Of a DNA stretch of 64,000 nucleotides, positions 1-11,212 are shown piece after piece. The notes below the pieces were generated by a model, which saw only the letters and a list, made by a program, of their open reading frames with translations, was not told where the DNA came from and ran no database searches. This stretch comes from Chara braunii (Eukaryota; Streptophyta; Charophyceae; Charales; Characeae). The position numbers were made by a program, and so were the translations under genes. The stretch's first letter is position 1. The number at the start of each line of letters is the position of its first letter. Location: NCBI GenBank assembly GCA_003427395.1, contig BFEA01000013.1, forward strand, positions 2,043,106-2,107,105, read 5' to 3'.

Positions 1-72
<72 letters not shown>
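1..72. repeat. (AT)n microsatellite at window edge
   Basis: Uninterrupted AT dinucleotides. The last few units are shared with the start of the second copy of the large duplication at 27845, so the repeat is probably where the assembler entered this contig. Confidence 0.95.
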
Positions 73-74
<2 letters not shown>

Positions 75-235
75 GTATTTGTTTTTAAGCAAATCCCTAT
101 AAAAACGCCATAGATTACTGCTTTGGTCTATTGCTTGATTATATGATTGGAAGATTGCATTCTCATACTTGTTTGTCTTATGTGACCCCCCAACTTTATT
201 CTATTGACCTTTTTCCTCCCGTTCATTTTGAAATC

Positions 236-3200
236 TTTCATATCGGTTAAGTTCTCCCTAAGGTCGAGGGATTGTTTGATTTTCTTTTTATTTTTTTTTT
301 ATCCGCGTTGTTCAGTTGGATTCATTTGCTACAACATTCTTTTCGGATAACTTGTTTATGTGATGTCAATTCAACGATCATTGTTTTGCCTTGGTTATTT
401 TCCGAATGCATCTGGGTATGACTGCACCCAGATGCGCTGTGCCTCAACCCACTTCAAATAACCTGATCTCGATTGTGCTAAGAGAGGCCGAACGTGGAGA
501 TGGAGATCAAGGTGTTTTTGACGGGGAGGGAAGAAGTAGAAGGGGGTGAGACTCGTGAAGAGTAGATCAACGTGAAGTAGAAGGGGGCGTGACATAGTGA
601 AGGCAACCAGATTAGCAGGAAGGAAACAAGTGAAGGAAAGAAGTTGGTGAAGTTGGAGGGATCAAAGCGAGGAGGAAGAATCCAACTCATGACAGAGGAA
701 AGCACTGATCGTGCCCGTTACTATGTGACAAATAGACTCGAGGAAACTCTTGAAGGGTCGTTGAAACTCCGACGAAACAGTCGGTCTCTTACCTGGGTAT
801 TAAGGAGATGAACTACGGTTTGTCATTACTATTTTATTACATTGTTCCAACCTCCTGGATTTTTTTTTTTTAATTATATTATTGTGTTATATTATTTGTT
901 ATATAATTACATGGTTGTTTTACCTTCTTGCTGATCTTCACGCAAGGTACCAGCACCCTGCCATTTTGTGTGCACATGGTGATTTTTCTCGTCTATCTCT
1001 GAATTTGTTGTGCCAAACACATTTGAGAGCCACATAGCCTAGGGCTACAGTACTCATGATTACTGTATCGGACCGGCATAGGTAGCTCTGTGTACGTTTG
1101 TGATAAGGGTGTGCTGTGTTTGGGGGGAGGACAGGCATGTGTTCGTTTGCGATTAGGGTGTGCTGTGTGGAGGATAGGCATGGCAAGCGGGCTCTCATTC
1201 GGAAGCAATACGCATGATTGTAAGGCTTGGCCGGTAAGGAAGGGTGATGTCTTTCTTGGGTCCAAATTTGTGATGCAATGAATCTGCCAACTCGCGAATA
1301 ACTCTTCGCGTTTACAGAGGAAAGCCATAGTGTCGGCTCGTGTGAGTATTCAGGGGAGATCACCTACGCGTTTCGCTTGCTGCTGAGTACTTTCATATCG
1401 GTTAAGTTCTCCCTAAGGTCGAGGGATTGTTTGCCTTTTTTTTTTTTTTTTTTTTAATTGTTTGTCCTCGTTGTTCAGTTGGATTCATTTGCTACAGCAT
1501 TCTTTTCGGATAACTTGCTTTTGTGAAGTCGATTCAGCGATCATTGTTTTGCCTTTGTTATTTTGCCAATGCCCATGGGTGTGACTGCAGCCAGATGCAC
1601 TAAATCTCAACTCACCTGATGTCGATTGTGCTAAGAGAGGCCGAACATGGAGATGAAGGGCAAGGCGTGCTTGACAGGGAGGGAAGAAGTAGAAGGGGGT
1701 GAGACTCGTGAACAGTAGATCAACACGAAGTAGAAGTGAACTTTGTTTTTGTTTTCAATTTTTTCTGGTTTCTTTCCCTGCGGATCGGTTGCTGTTGTCA
1801 TTTCTCAATCCGCTGCAGCGTCCACGTGGTCCTGATTAGTTGGTTTATTGGTTGATTGATTGATTGATTGATTAATTGGTTGGTTGGTTGATTGGTTGTT
1901 TGGTTGGTTGGTGATCGATTGATTGATGGATTATCATCATCTAAATTTCTTGTTATCATTATTGTATTTAAGTATTATTATTATTCCTATTATTAATTTT
2001 CTTTCCCCGTCGGTCATGAGCAGTTGCCGCACTTTTGAACCTGTCCGTATTTGGCCATTGTCAGACTAACTGTTTCTCTTAATGAATCTGCTCGGCAAGG
2101 CGGGCATATAACATCTGTGAGAGTCTTCGTATAAATCCGCTTCTTCTTGTTGTCCAGAGCGCGACAGGCAATGACTTTTGTGAGCAGGTAGGTGGTTCTC
2201 CCGCTTCGCTCGGCACCAAGTGCCCGCCATAGGTTACCTGCCAAGTCTCACGCCAAAATTCACCAATTTATTTGTCACGCGTCTCCCGCAAAAAAATACC
2301 CGTTGTGTATCTTCCGCAACGGCGGACGAAAAGGAGAAGTTATCCGTGCGAGTTTGTAGAAGTTTGTGTATAGTTTGGAATCCGACCTGACCAGATCCGT
2401 CAGTAGGACTTTTTCAACTGGCCGTAATTGAGGTTATTCCCCCACCTCTTTTTCCTTTCCCTTTGTTTTTTTTTTCAATTTTTCTGGTTTCTTTCCCTGC
2501 GGATCGGTTGTTGTTGTCATTTCTAAATCTGGTGCAGTGTCCACGTGGCCCTGACCAAAACTACACCTTGTCTTATGTGGCCCATGTGGGGTGTACGTTT
2601 GCGATTAGGGTATGCTGTGTGGAGGATAGGCACGGCCAGCGGGCTCTCATTCGGAAGTAATACGCATTATTGTAAGGCTTGGCCGGTAAGGAAGGATGGT
2701 GTCTTTTTTGTGTCCAAGTTTGTGATGCAATAAATCTGCCATCTCGCGAATGAATCTTTGCGTTTTCATAGGAAAGTCATAATGTCGGCTCGTGCGAGTA
2801 TTCAGGGGAGATCACTCACGGGTTTCGCCTGCTGCTGAGTAGTTTCATATCGATTAAGTTCTCCCCAAGGTCGAGGGATTGTTTTTTTTTTTTTTTTTTT
2901 AGTTGTTTGTCCCCGTTGTTCAGTTGGATTCATTTGCTACAACATTCTTTTCGGATAACTTGCTTGTCTGAAGTCGATTCAACGATCATTGTTTTGCCTT
3001 GGTTATTTTCCCAATGCATCTGGGTGTGACTGCAGCCAGATGTGCTGAACCTCAACTCACTTACGTGGTTATTAGGGAGATTAACTACGGTTTGTCATTA
3101 CAATTTAATCATATTGTTTCAGCGTCGAGGTTTTTTTTTATTTTTATTTTATTTGTGTTTTATATTATTTACTATATAATTAATGGTTGTTTTATCTTCT

Positions 3201-3345
3201 TGCTAATCTTCACGTAAGGTACCCTCACCTTGCCATTTTGTCTGCACATGGTGATTTTGCTCGTCAATCTTAGAATTTGTTATGCCAAGCACATTTGAGA
3301 GCCACATAGCCTAGGGCTAAGTACTCTCATGATTACTGTATCGAA
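236..3345 (+). repeat. Degenerate internally repeated block (2-3 copies of several modules)
   Basis: Three modules recur in order. Module X begins TTCATATCGGTTAAGTTCTC and is seen near 236, 1390 and 2844. Module Y (about 270 bp, ending near CATAGCCTAGGGCTA) is seen at about 798-1072 and 3066-3345. Module Z contains GCGGGCTCTCATTCGGAAG and is seen at about 1140-1388 and 2592-2840. Copies differ by substitutions and small indels. No coding capacity or terminal repeats are visible, so this looks like decayed non-autonomous transposon sequence. The whole block recurs at 28014-31123 through the duplication. Confidence 0.7.
1848..1927 (+). repeat. Degenerate (TTGA/TTGG)n tetranucleotide tract
   Basis: Runs of TTGATTGATTGA and TTGGTTGGTTGG. 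Repeated at 29626-29705. Confidence 0.8.
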
Positions 3346-3489
3346 AAAGCAAAATAATAGAAAGTAACGGTACTAAATACTTTTGCAGTGTGGGTGCACT
3401 ACGCTTATTCTCAACAGGCCTACTACATTTCAATCTTCAACCCCATGATACTGGTGTGTGTGACGAAGATTCATGTGCATTTGGCTTAC

Positions 3490-3725
3490 TCTGGATGTTG
3501 TTGTCGTATGATCCTAGCCGCCTTCCTTGGCAGGTGCAAGCGGCTAGCTGTCTCCTGTGGCAGGTGATGTTGGATTATGTCAGTCGCTTCTTGTAGCATC
3601 TGCTGTTGGATGATGTCAGCTACCTCCTGTAGCAGGGTGTTGTTGTATGCTAGCCACCTTCTGTTGTACTGTGTTAGCCATTGTTGTTGTATGACGCTAG
3701 CTGCCTCCTTGGCACTGGTCTCTGC
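3490..3725 (+). repeat. Degenerate minisatellite, about 45-bp unit, about 5 copies
   Basis: Units share the core TAGC-n-ACCTCCTGT-n-GCAG followed by TGTTGTTGTATGATG-like sequence. They are visible at about 3500, 3550, 3600, 3645 and 3690. Repeated at 31268-31503. Some units keep an open frame, but codon positions show no conservation, so I do not call it coding. Confidence 0.65.
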
Positions 3726-4330
3726 ATTTCAAACTGTTGTTGCACTGTAATGACCTGTTGCAGGCTGTCCTGGGTAATCTACGAGGCACTACAGTTCGAA
3801 TATCTATCAGGGCCTTGTACATAATTATTTTTACTTTCAGTGATTTAGGGTTTTTATCGTACGTGTGTTGTCATATTCGCTACACGCTAAAAAAAAGCAT
3901 GACCGTGTCAGACTGTTTCGTCACACTTTCACCAACTCATCAGGAGGTTGAACCCCGATACTCTGCCCAGGATTCATTTGACTGATGGATCGCCCAGAGT
4001 TAGCGACACCCCTGAGAAAACTGATCGAGTTTACTCACCCCAACCTTGCAATCCAAGCAGACTTCCGGTCCAAACCCTTGATAAGAACGGTAGTAAGTCT
4101 GAAAAGAGAGAGAGAGAGGGATCAATAATGCACATGGGTCCTGCTTTGTATGTTTGCAAATTTTTCAATGGTTGAGATGTCCCGTAATATGACAAGCTAG
4201 CATAAAATATTTCTCATCCATCAGTCTCTTACTTTCTTTTTGTTTTATTGTGTCAAATTCTGTTGTTAACACAAACAAAGGTTTTTGTTATATGTCGTGT
4301 TTTTTGCCCCTTGTCTAACATGTTTCTTGA

Positions 4331-4332
<2 letters not shown>

Positions 4333-4403
<71 letters not shown>
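4333..4403 (+). repeat. Compound (GT)n(GA)n microsatellite
   Basis: A perfect GT run passes directly into a perfect GA run. It lies in the presumed intron upstream of the DUF3987 exon. Repeated at 32111-32181. Confidence 0.95.
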
Positions 4404-4406
<3 letters not shown>

Positions 4407-4676
4407 GTAATTTGCACAGGGGTCATGCTAACTGGATCTGCTCTGTATGTTTGCAAAAAAAAGTGTCTACGGTGTCCGGTAGAATGACAAACATAATGTT
4501 TGCATCCATCAGTGCCTGTTCCTTTTTTTTCTTTTTTTTTCGGTGCCATTTTGTTATTAGCACAAACATAGTCTTTCGTTATATATCGCGTTTTTTGCAC
4601 TGTTGTTCTGGTAAATACCAAATTTTAGAAATTGTTGGGGTTTAACAACGATCTTGTTTTTTTTATAATTTTGCAG

Positions 4677-6385
4677 AAGACATTTGAAAAGATGTTTGAA
4701 TCTCTTCTATCAAACGTCAACCCGGAGTCAATTGCATTCGAAGATGAGTTGGGGACAGTTTTTGACAAGATGGATCTTTGTCATAAACCTGTACAAGGTG
4801 GTGGTGGGTTGGACCGAACTAGTCTGCTCAGTCTCAAGCAAGGAGGAAAGTGGGAAATGGCAACATTGACACATCCCCATCGGCACCTCCGAGTGACTCA
4901 TGTTATCTTTGCGGGATACACCCAGCCAGAGCGATTTCTTGCACTGTATGCAAATAACGCCGATGGCTTGATGAATAGATTCAATGTCTTTATTTCATCA
5001 GTTGAGCTGGCGAAGTATCAAAAGAAAAAAAAAATGGCCTCAAAATGTCAAAAGGCATCACAAAGTCCAACCAACTTGCTCCTGAAGTGATCGATATTGA
5101 TCAGCATCGTTCTGTCGGCAGCAAAGCAGTGCTCACTTTGGCAGAGGTATGGTGTTTTCTGTTTTGTAATAAACTTTTTTCCTCCTTCTTTTGCAATCTT
5201 TCAACTTATTTTTTTTTTCTTTTCTTGAAATCAGTTGAATGATTAGTGTAAATCAATTCTTTTTTACTATGCTGACTGTCATGCCAGCCTGATGTTCATT
5301 ATGTCTTTCTCTTATTAAAGAATAGAAAGGTTAAGTGAACTTTATTTTGATGACGAAAATGCAAGTTTTTTGGTTGTTGTACTTTATCTTTGCTTGTGGG
5401 AGTAATTTTTCCCTATAATGATGCGTTTTTCATGATCTGTGCAATGGACAGATATGACTCTTGTTTGTGCCCCTCAAGATATCAATACATCTTCATTTGA
5501 ATATTTTCAATCATTTTTAGTTTGTTATATTGAGATACCACTCGGGCCCCCTCTGGTCACCTTGTTTTCCAGGGCGGCCCGACAGTGTAAGGGTAAGGAA
5601 AGTACCTCTGCAAAAAAAAAAAAAAAACCCTGAAAAAAACTATGTTGTGCGGAAAAATAAACCGAACAACTTTTCCCTCAAAGTCGTACTAAAATTTTTT
5701 ACCAAATTTAAAATAAAATCTTAAATTAAATAATATATATATCATCCTGTGATGAAACGCAGAGAGCAGAGTCTCGTGGCATAGACAATGTACATATGTC
5801 TAATTAAAAAAAAAATAATGGTTCTCGTTACATTTCCTGTTGCAGCTATTCAAGAGAATATGGTTGATGCATCATGATGTGGAGAATTTTGGCGCAACAA
5901 CGTTGCATAACTATTGGATTGGCGACAAAGCATTGGAGTCTTTCATAGAGGAATACGACGAAATCCAAGGGGTTCTCTCTGCATTGCATAAAGCATTTCT
6001 ACTTGGGAAAGGAAGTATGTAAAAAAATAAAAATTATTGGAGGTCTGATACATTTTGCAATGTTTTTGCAGGTTTTTATGCAAAGATGAAAGGAGAGGTG
6101 ATCATTGTATCAACAATCCTCCATGTGATCTCTTACGCATTATCCTCCATTGAGGACAATCTCGATGAATCGGAGGATTTTGCTGATTGTCGGATATCAC
6201 AGTCCAGTGTTGATTATGCTCGAAAATTTCTTCGTGTATCTTGCGATCAACGACGGACTCTGATTAATGATGGACAATTGGTGTCAGTTATCAAGATCGC
6301 CCGTGCAGGAAAGAATGTCAATGAGTCCCCCGAGACTCTGGAAGACGAACAGTTAAACAATTCTCAGTCCTTCCTTATGCGATTT
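4677..6385 (+). pseudogene. DUF3987-type gene, three exons (copy 1, 3' exons missing)
   Basis: Exons 4677-5146, 5846-6014 and 6072-6385 have canonical acceptors (TTGCAG, TTGCAG, TTGCAG) and donors (GTATGG, GTATGT, GTAAGT), and the phases agree at both joins. The first exon carries a Walker-B-like acidic stretch (IAFEDEL), then a segment ending GYTQPERFLALY and GLMNRFNVF. The later exons give a helical region (FYAKMKGEVIIVSTILHV, then ISQSSVDYARKFL). This order matches the C-terminal half of DUF3987 proteins, P-loop primase/helicase-associated ATPases common in phages, plasmids and some eukaryotic genomes. The P-loop itself is not found upstream. A run of ten A (5025-5034) shifts the frame by one between the first and second parts of exon 1, so this copy is either inactive or carries a homopolymer error. 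It is identical to 32455-34163 and is probably the false duplicate. Confidence 0.65.
5534..5740 (-). mobile_element. MITE, family M (copy inside DUF3987 intron)
   Basis: Starts near GATACCACTCGGGCC and contains the family signatures GGTCACCTTGTTTTCCAG, a poly-A tract, ACTATGTTGTGCGGAAAAATA and ACAACTTTTCCCTCA, then ends in AT-rich sequence at a (TA) run. The same order, sometimes inverted, is seen at 6811, 19637, 19849, 27436, 34589 and 34878. It lies in the intron between the first and second DUF3987 exons. Repeated at 33312-33518. Confidence 0.7.
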
Positions 6386-6810
6386 GTAAGTACCGAATTC
6401 CTTATTTTTGTCACCTAAACTTGTATTGACGAGCTGTTAGAATCATAACGGGCAGGTGAACAATATCATTGCATACATGTTTCTTTCTTTTACCGAAGTT
6501 TACCTCTTTCGCCCCAACTATCCGAATTGACCTGGTCGAAACATGCATGGTAGGATCTTCAATTGCAGGGTGACTTCGACCATCTGTGTGCATGTTTCCG
6601 TTCCTACCATTACGAAGAACAACAATGACAATTGTCTGTCTTGGGTCAAGGTCTAGGATCTGGGAATTGAGTAATGAGTCAGTATGTTTCTTGAATGAGT
6701 TATTGGATGCAATCTCTAGTTGAATTCTTGCTTTTTATCTATGCTACTAAAGTGGTCCGGGGCAAATTGCATGCCCAAGCCGAAAAAAAAGAAAAAAAAA
6801 ATATTAATCC

Positions 6811-6888
6811 TAGTTTACCAGTCAGGCCGCCCGGGTCACCTTGTTTTCCAGTGTGGCTTGGCCGTGCAAAGGCCAAGGAAGATCCAAT

Positions 6889-6936
<48 letters not shown>
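6811..6936 (-). mobile_element. MITE family M, truncated in a poly-A tract (duplication breakpoint)
   Basis: Begins TTTACCAGTCAGGCCGCCCG with GGTCACCTTGTTTTCCAG, then enters a poly-A run of about 46 nt (6891-6936). In copy 2 the same element continues after a shorter, interrupted A tract to a proper end at 34877. Copy 1 therefore jumps to unrelated sequence within the homopolymer, which is typical of an assembly join in a repeat. Confidence 0.75.
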
Positions 6937-6938
<2 letters not shown>

Positions 6939-6974
6939 CACAAAAGTGATTTGATTATTTTTTTTTTTGTTGTT

Positions 6975-7019
6975 TTTGGGGTGGTGGGTGTGTGTGGGTG
7001 TGTGGGTGTGTGTGTGTGT

Positions 7020-7054
<35 letters not shown>

Positions 7055-7140
7055 CGTGTGTGTGTGTGTGTGTGTGTGTGTTCGCATGTCACGGCGTGTG
7101 TGTGCGTGTGTGTGTGTGTGCATGTGCGTGTGTGTGGGAG
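6975..7140 (+). repeat. (GT)n microsatellite, imperfect
   Basis: About 165 bp of GT dinucleotides with scattered interruptions (GGTGTG, TTCG, GCATG). Confidence 0.95.
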
Positions 7141-7171
7141 TGTGGTGGAGGCAGGGCGGGCCGACCCTCAC

Positions 7172-7173
<2 letters not shown>

Positions 7174-7270
<97 letters not shown>

Positions 7271-7306
7271 CAATCAATTAACCAATCATCAATCAATCAA
7301 TCAATC
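7174..7306 (+). repeat. (CAAT)n tetranucleotide microsatellite
   Basis: About 30 CAAT units with a few CATCAAT interruptions. It directly follows the GT tract and a G-rich bridge. Confidence 0.95.
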
Positions 7307-7464
7307 TTTTTTTTTTTTCCCGACCCCCCACCATCAACCCACCCCGAGCAAACACCCGAACAAACTTTTTTTTTTTTCGTTTTTCTTTACTTTGGGGGGT
7401 AACCCCCGAAATGCACACCCCCCCCACCCCCTCACATGTCAGAGACACCCCCGGGAAGGCCGCC

Positions 7465-7566
7465 GAAACGGCTCATACGGCCGTACGTACGGCGCGTACG
7501 GCTGCCTGGGTGGCCATACGTACGGTCGTATGGGCTGTACGGACGCCCCGTATCTGTACGGGGTGT
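7465..7566. repeat. CGTACG/TACGG-rich cluster
   Basis: Within about 100 bp the motif TACGG or its complement occurs many times, including nested palindromes such as CCGTACGTACGG and CATACGTACGGTCGTATG. It can form several alternative short hairpins. No coding frame or known element is recognised. Confidence 0.6.
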
Positions 7567-7639
7567 TTCACAGGGCCCAACTATGAAAGTTTGAGCCTCG
7601 AAAAACAAAAGAATAAAAACCGTTCTCTTTCTGTTGGGG

Positions 7640-9560
7640 GGAGAGTTCCTATTTTAATTGCAGCGCCTGATATGGCCTTTCCACGATTAAACAATATTAG
7701 TTTTTGGTTATTATCGGCAATCACGCCTTGAAAAAGTTGGCAAGTACCAGGCAAATTTTGCAAAGTTGGATGGCAGCCAGTATGGGTTATGCTGCAGAGA
7801 TGGGGGCACCAACCGACACCAGGGGTATTTTACAAAATATTCATCTGGCAGGGCATTCCACTTTATTCACATCTTTTTGGGTAATTTTGGCATACATCTC
7901 AAGTATGGGCGTATTTTGCAAATTACCCCTTGTTTTTTTTATGTATCCTTCATAAAAATCGGCGATGGCCCTGAGATATCATCCCGGCCCAATTTTGTTT
8001 TGAAAAACTGTTGGGGTATTTCGTTAGATACCACTGACACAAATGGGTAGGCCGAAATGGTTCAAACTTCTGCATCTGCCCTTGTGTCGGGTCATCGAGA
8101 ACTTCGTCATATGCCCCGCCACTTCGCTGCAGGGGTGCGTATTGTTTTGCTATCCAAAGGGTCCAACACGCAAAAATATAAGGTCATATAGACAAGTTGT
8201 CAAGGGCCCAATAAGAGCATATGCAAAAGATGATAGGTCTAATTGGCAAGTGCGGTATTTTGCAAAGTTTCACAACTGTCATAGGTGCTTTGTGGTCATC
8301 CATAAATTTTATAAATATCCTATGTTAGTATGCATTGTTGTGTTTATGGAATCTGGAAGTTGTGGTGATAGGCCCATGGGCAAAGTATTGACAAGTACTG
8401 GTGGTTTAAAACTACACTATAATATTCATCTGGTTTATGGCATAATTCATCGTGTTCTCTTCTAACTATCTTTTACAATTAAGGGATGCATTATAACTTA
8501 AGGTTGGATCCCACAACGGCGTGGTAAGTTTTGGAAGAGTTTTTTTAAGACTTCACTGGGCGTGGGCAGTTTGGCTAAACTATTGCGTCGTTATTAATAC
8601 TCTTTGTACCCTTCGCTTTCTAGTCATTCCATCAAATCCCAATGCTTCCTTTACGCATAGGATGATTCAACCAAGAAAGTACCCCCCCCCTCCTCGCCCC
8701 CCCCTTCCTCCATCCAGTGTGGACCCCACCCTCCTTGTCCCCCCGTCCCTCCATCTAGTGTGGACACAAGGCACTGAGATTGGATGGAGTGCTGTAAAAG
8801 TGGAAGTCTACTTGTCCCTTCAACCAACATTTCCTGCTTCGCTAACAAGAAACGAGCAAGGTCCCGAAAAATTAATTTGTCGGTGGGATCCACTTCCTCT
8901 TTCCCGTTGCCGTAGGCTACTGTTTGTACTTTGCAAACATTTTCAGATTTTTCCTAAGCGTTTTTCTGTGGGCTTCATCCCTTATTAAATGAAAAAGGGT
9001 TCGCCCCCCATTGTAATGTACCCCTGTGAGTTTTTTTCCTATTTTACAAAATGCCCTGCTAATTAGTATTTTTTCCAAGGCCATATTGCAAAAGGACAAG
9101 GCCTAAAAAGCGTGGTCCAAATCGTAAATTTGCACATTGACTTGACAGTGGCACGACAAGAAGATCTTGGTCCAAAAGGGCATTCTGCTCTACTCACATC
9201 TTTCAAGGGGCTTTTGGATTCATATGAACTTACAGGGGTATTTTGCAAATTATCCATTTGGCTGTCCAAAGGGCTTTCTGCTCGGATAGTTTTCAGATGG
9301 TGTGGTGGATTCTCAATGTCCACCGTTGTATAGTTCCCAACATGCAAAATTTGTTACATGGAAAGTCCTTTAAAGAGCTCACGGAGACCCTCATTTGGAG
9401 AGTGTACCTGGAGTCTGGGTGGACAAAAGGCTAGTGACGCCGTGTCTTGTACTGTTGCCACGGCGTCTGATAGTGAACTTACAAGTTGAGGAGTTGTACG
9501 GCGGATAGTAAGTGGAGTCATGCCGAGTTTTCTCCCATTTTGAAAATTCTGACAACTATA
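7640..9560. repeat. Gene-free stretch with divergent repeat copies
   Basis: Many short open frames but no recognisable product. A segment of about 75 bp (GGGCATTC, CACATCTTT, then GTATTTTGCAAATTA) occurs at about 7850-7925 and again, diverged, at about 9178-9255. The phrase TTTTGCAAA recurs around 7757, 7915, 8258 and 9241. The stretch is probably decayed repeats of one family. Confidence 0.5.
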
Positions 9561-9739
9561 CACAAATTACAAAATTTTATATAGTGGACAATAGTGGAGT
9601 CAGTCCCATCATCGTGAAACTAAGTAGCGATAATTCACGGCATTTGGTTCATCGGGATTCGAACTGACGTTTGGATTTCAGGAGTTAACGGGTGTCCAAA
9701 CTGACTTAGGCCAACATAACTAAAATGAAACCATTACCT

Positions 9740-9812
9740 ACGGACCTAGCTCAGTTGATATACCACTGAACCGTTGGCATACAAACTTGAGTTCGAATCC
9801 ATAGGGAACCAG
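9740..9812 (+). mobile_element. tRNA-derived SINE head (or tRNA pseudogene)
   Basis: An A-box-like TAGCTCAGTTGAT lies about 40 bp before a B-box-like GAGTTCGAATCC. The acceptor and T-stem pairings are poor, so this is not an intact tRNA. It is followed by T- and pyrimidine-rich sequence. Confidence 0.5.
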
Positions 9813-9849
9813 ATGAACAAAATTCATGAATTAGCAGGGGCCATCTCCT

Positions 9850-10404
9850 TTTTTTTTTTCTTTTTTTTTTACTCAAATGAAAAATTTTCTTTTTCTTTTT
9901 CTTTTTTAACTCATAAATGAAACCCTTACGGAGTATCGCCGGAGCCAAGTTCCACTTGCTCCATTTTGTTGAGCCAGTTCAACGTTGTGACGCAATTATT
10001 GTGAATTGTCAATTCAAAACAAATGCAAAAAAAGAGGAAAATATTTTCAAATTGTTGATTTTTTATTTTTTACATTTTCGAAAAAGTAAATTTGAGAAAG
10101 CAACGGTACTAAATATTTTTATCAAGTTTTATGATTTATCTATATTTATAAAAATTTAAAATACAGAAACAAAATATCCTGAAGAGAAACTCTCCTTAGT
10201 TCACACGACTCACGATGTAAAGCATCAAAACAACATGGACAATATTCCTATCTCTGTGCATTCACCCGCCCAAACAACCCAAACAAGTATCCTTCCACGT
10301 TCGTTAAAGTTCCCTCCCACGTCTGCCAGACTGCCCACCCTGAATTTATCCGAATATCCTCCCAAGAAAGGTAATAAAGGCTTAGCCTCCGTTGAATGAC
10401 TATG
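9850..10404. other. AT-rich gene-free interval
   Basis: Poly-T stretches at 9849-9872 and 9888-9906 are followed by AT-rich DNA. I see no gene, tandem array or terminal repeat. Confidence 0.5.
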
Positions 10405-10408
10405 CAAC

Positions 10409-10458
10409 TTGGCTACGCCACTCCGAGTGGCCCGAGGTGGGGTAGCCAGTTCAATGGA
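10409..10458. repeat. Imperfect inverted repeat (hairpin)
   Basis: Arms CTTGGCTACGCCAC and GTGGGGTAGCCAG flank ACTCCGAGTGGCCCGAG, which is itself partly self-complementary. Wider arms (CCGTTGAA ... TTCAATGG) extend the pairing weakly. Confidence 0.55.
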
Positions 10459-10732
10459 AAAGCATGAGGGTAGAGTGTGTTGTATTCGGGGGAGGGAGGG
10501 GGGGGGGGGATTTCTTTGAATTATCTTGAACCAAAATAAAAAAGCAAAAGTGTTTACCATTCCTATAGGTAAAACCAATGGCCAAATGCGCAACATGGGA
10601 TGTATCTCCAACGTCGCTCCCAATCACATGCGGTGAGCCAGTTGAACGTTACACTGGGTTAATAGTGTAGGAGGGGCTTTTATGTTTTTTTAGAGTAAGC
10701 TACATTTTCTCTGAATTTCACCTCACATCACC

Positions 10733-11083
10733 TACCTACCACTACTCCTAATTATAGTCATACGGGGAACCCCGTAGCACCCAGAACTTTGTTCACGAGA
10801 GAACATGCGGGGGCTGCTCCCGACCTGCAGGTGGGCGATACTGGCCAGGGGACTGCCGGTAGCATCAGGGAGCATGCCAATGCGACCAATCGTTGTGCCT
10901 CGCCTCAGGTCCCTCCCCTACAAACATCAGCAGACCCTGCTAAATGTCGGGGGATCCAGTGGTCTATCTCCAGGTGGCGGGCGCCAAGTATGCGCAGGAG
11001 GTACATGAGGCCAACGGGGATTGAACCCACAACCTCCTGAATGCCACTTGCTAGCCAGCCTTACCAACTGAGCTAGGCCGCTC
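10733..11083 (-). mobile_element. tRNA-derived SINE, copy B
   Basis: On the minus strand it starts with an A-box TAGCTCAGTTGG (11064-11075) and a B-box GTGGGTTCAATCCCC (about 11016-11030), separated by GTGGCATTCAGGAGGTTG. The body and tail (GGAGTAGTGGTAGGTAGG) match copy A at 11213-11657 and copy C at 39033-39425. The polymerase III internal promoter arrangement identifies it as a tRNA-derived SINE. Confidence 0.75.
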
Positions 11084-11212
11084 GATTGTGTATGTGGGAC
11101 TTGGCCCCCAGTCAGCTCTGTAATGATTTTTTTTTTAATAAAAAAACTATGCTTTATTCTTCTCTCAAATCTTTCATCACCTTTCAAATTCTTTCAATTC
11201 ACCTTCGCTACC

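Larger units (their letters stand above)
67..6890 (+). repeat. Copy 1 of a 6.8-kb identical duplication (probable assembly artefact)
   Basis: Every reading frame and landmark I compared from about 67 to 6890 recurs at a constant offset of +27778, so there are no indels across about 6.82 kb, and the translated segments are identical. Copy 2 starts directly after a mate-pair junction adapter (27807-27844). The two copies part company inside a poly-A tract of a MITE (6891 here, 34669 there). A real segmental duplication would not be expected to begin at a library adapter, so one copy is likely false. Confidence 0.9.

Noticed and set aside
4253-4645. Long open frames through the (GT)n(GA)n tract on both strands
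   Set aside because: They are created by the dinucleotide repeat and give only Cys-Val, Arg-Glu, Ser-Leu or His-Thr alternation.
67-6890. Recent genuine segmental duplication of the DUF3987 gene
   Set aside because: Copy 2 begins at a sequencing-library adapter and the copies part inside a homopolymer, so an assembly artefact is much more likely.
6720-7586. 288-codon open frame, the longest in the window
   Set aside because: It runs through poly-A, (GT)n, (CAAT)n and a GC-rich patch. The product is Lys, Val-Cys and Asn-Gln-Ser-Ile repeats with no coding signature.
9740-9812. Functional tRNA gene
   Set aside because: A- and B-box-like motifs are present, but acceptor and T-stem pairing fail, so it is treated as a SINE head or pseudogene.
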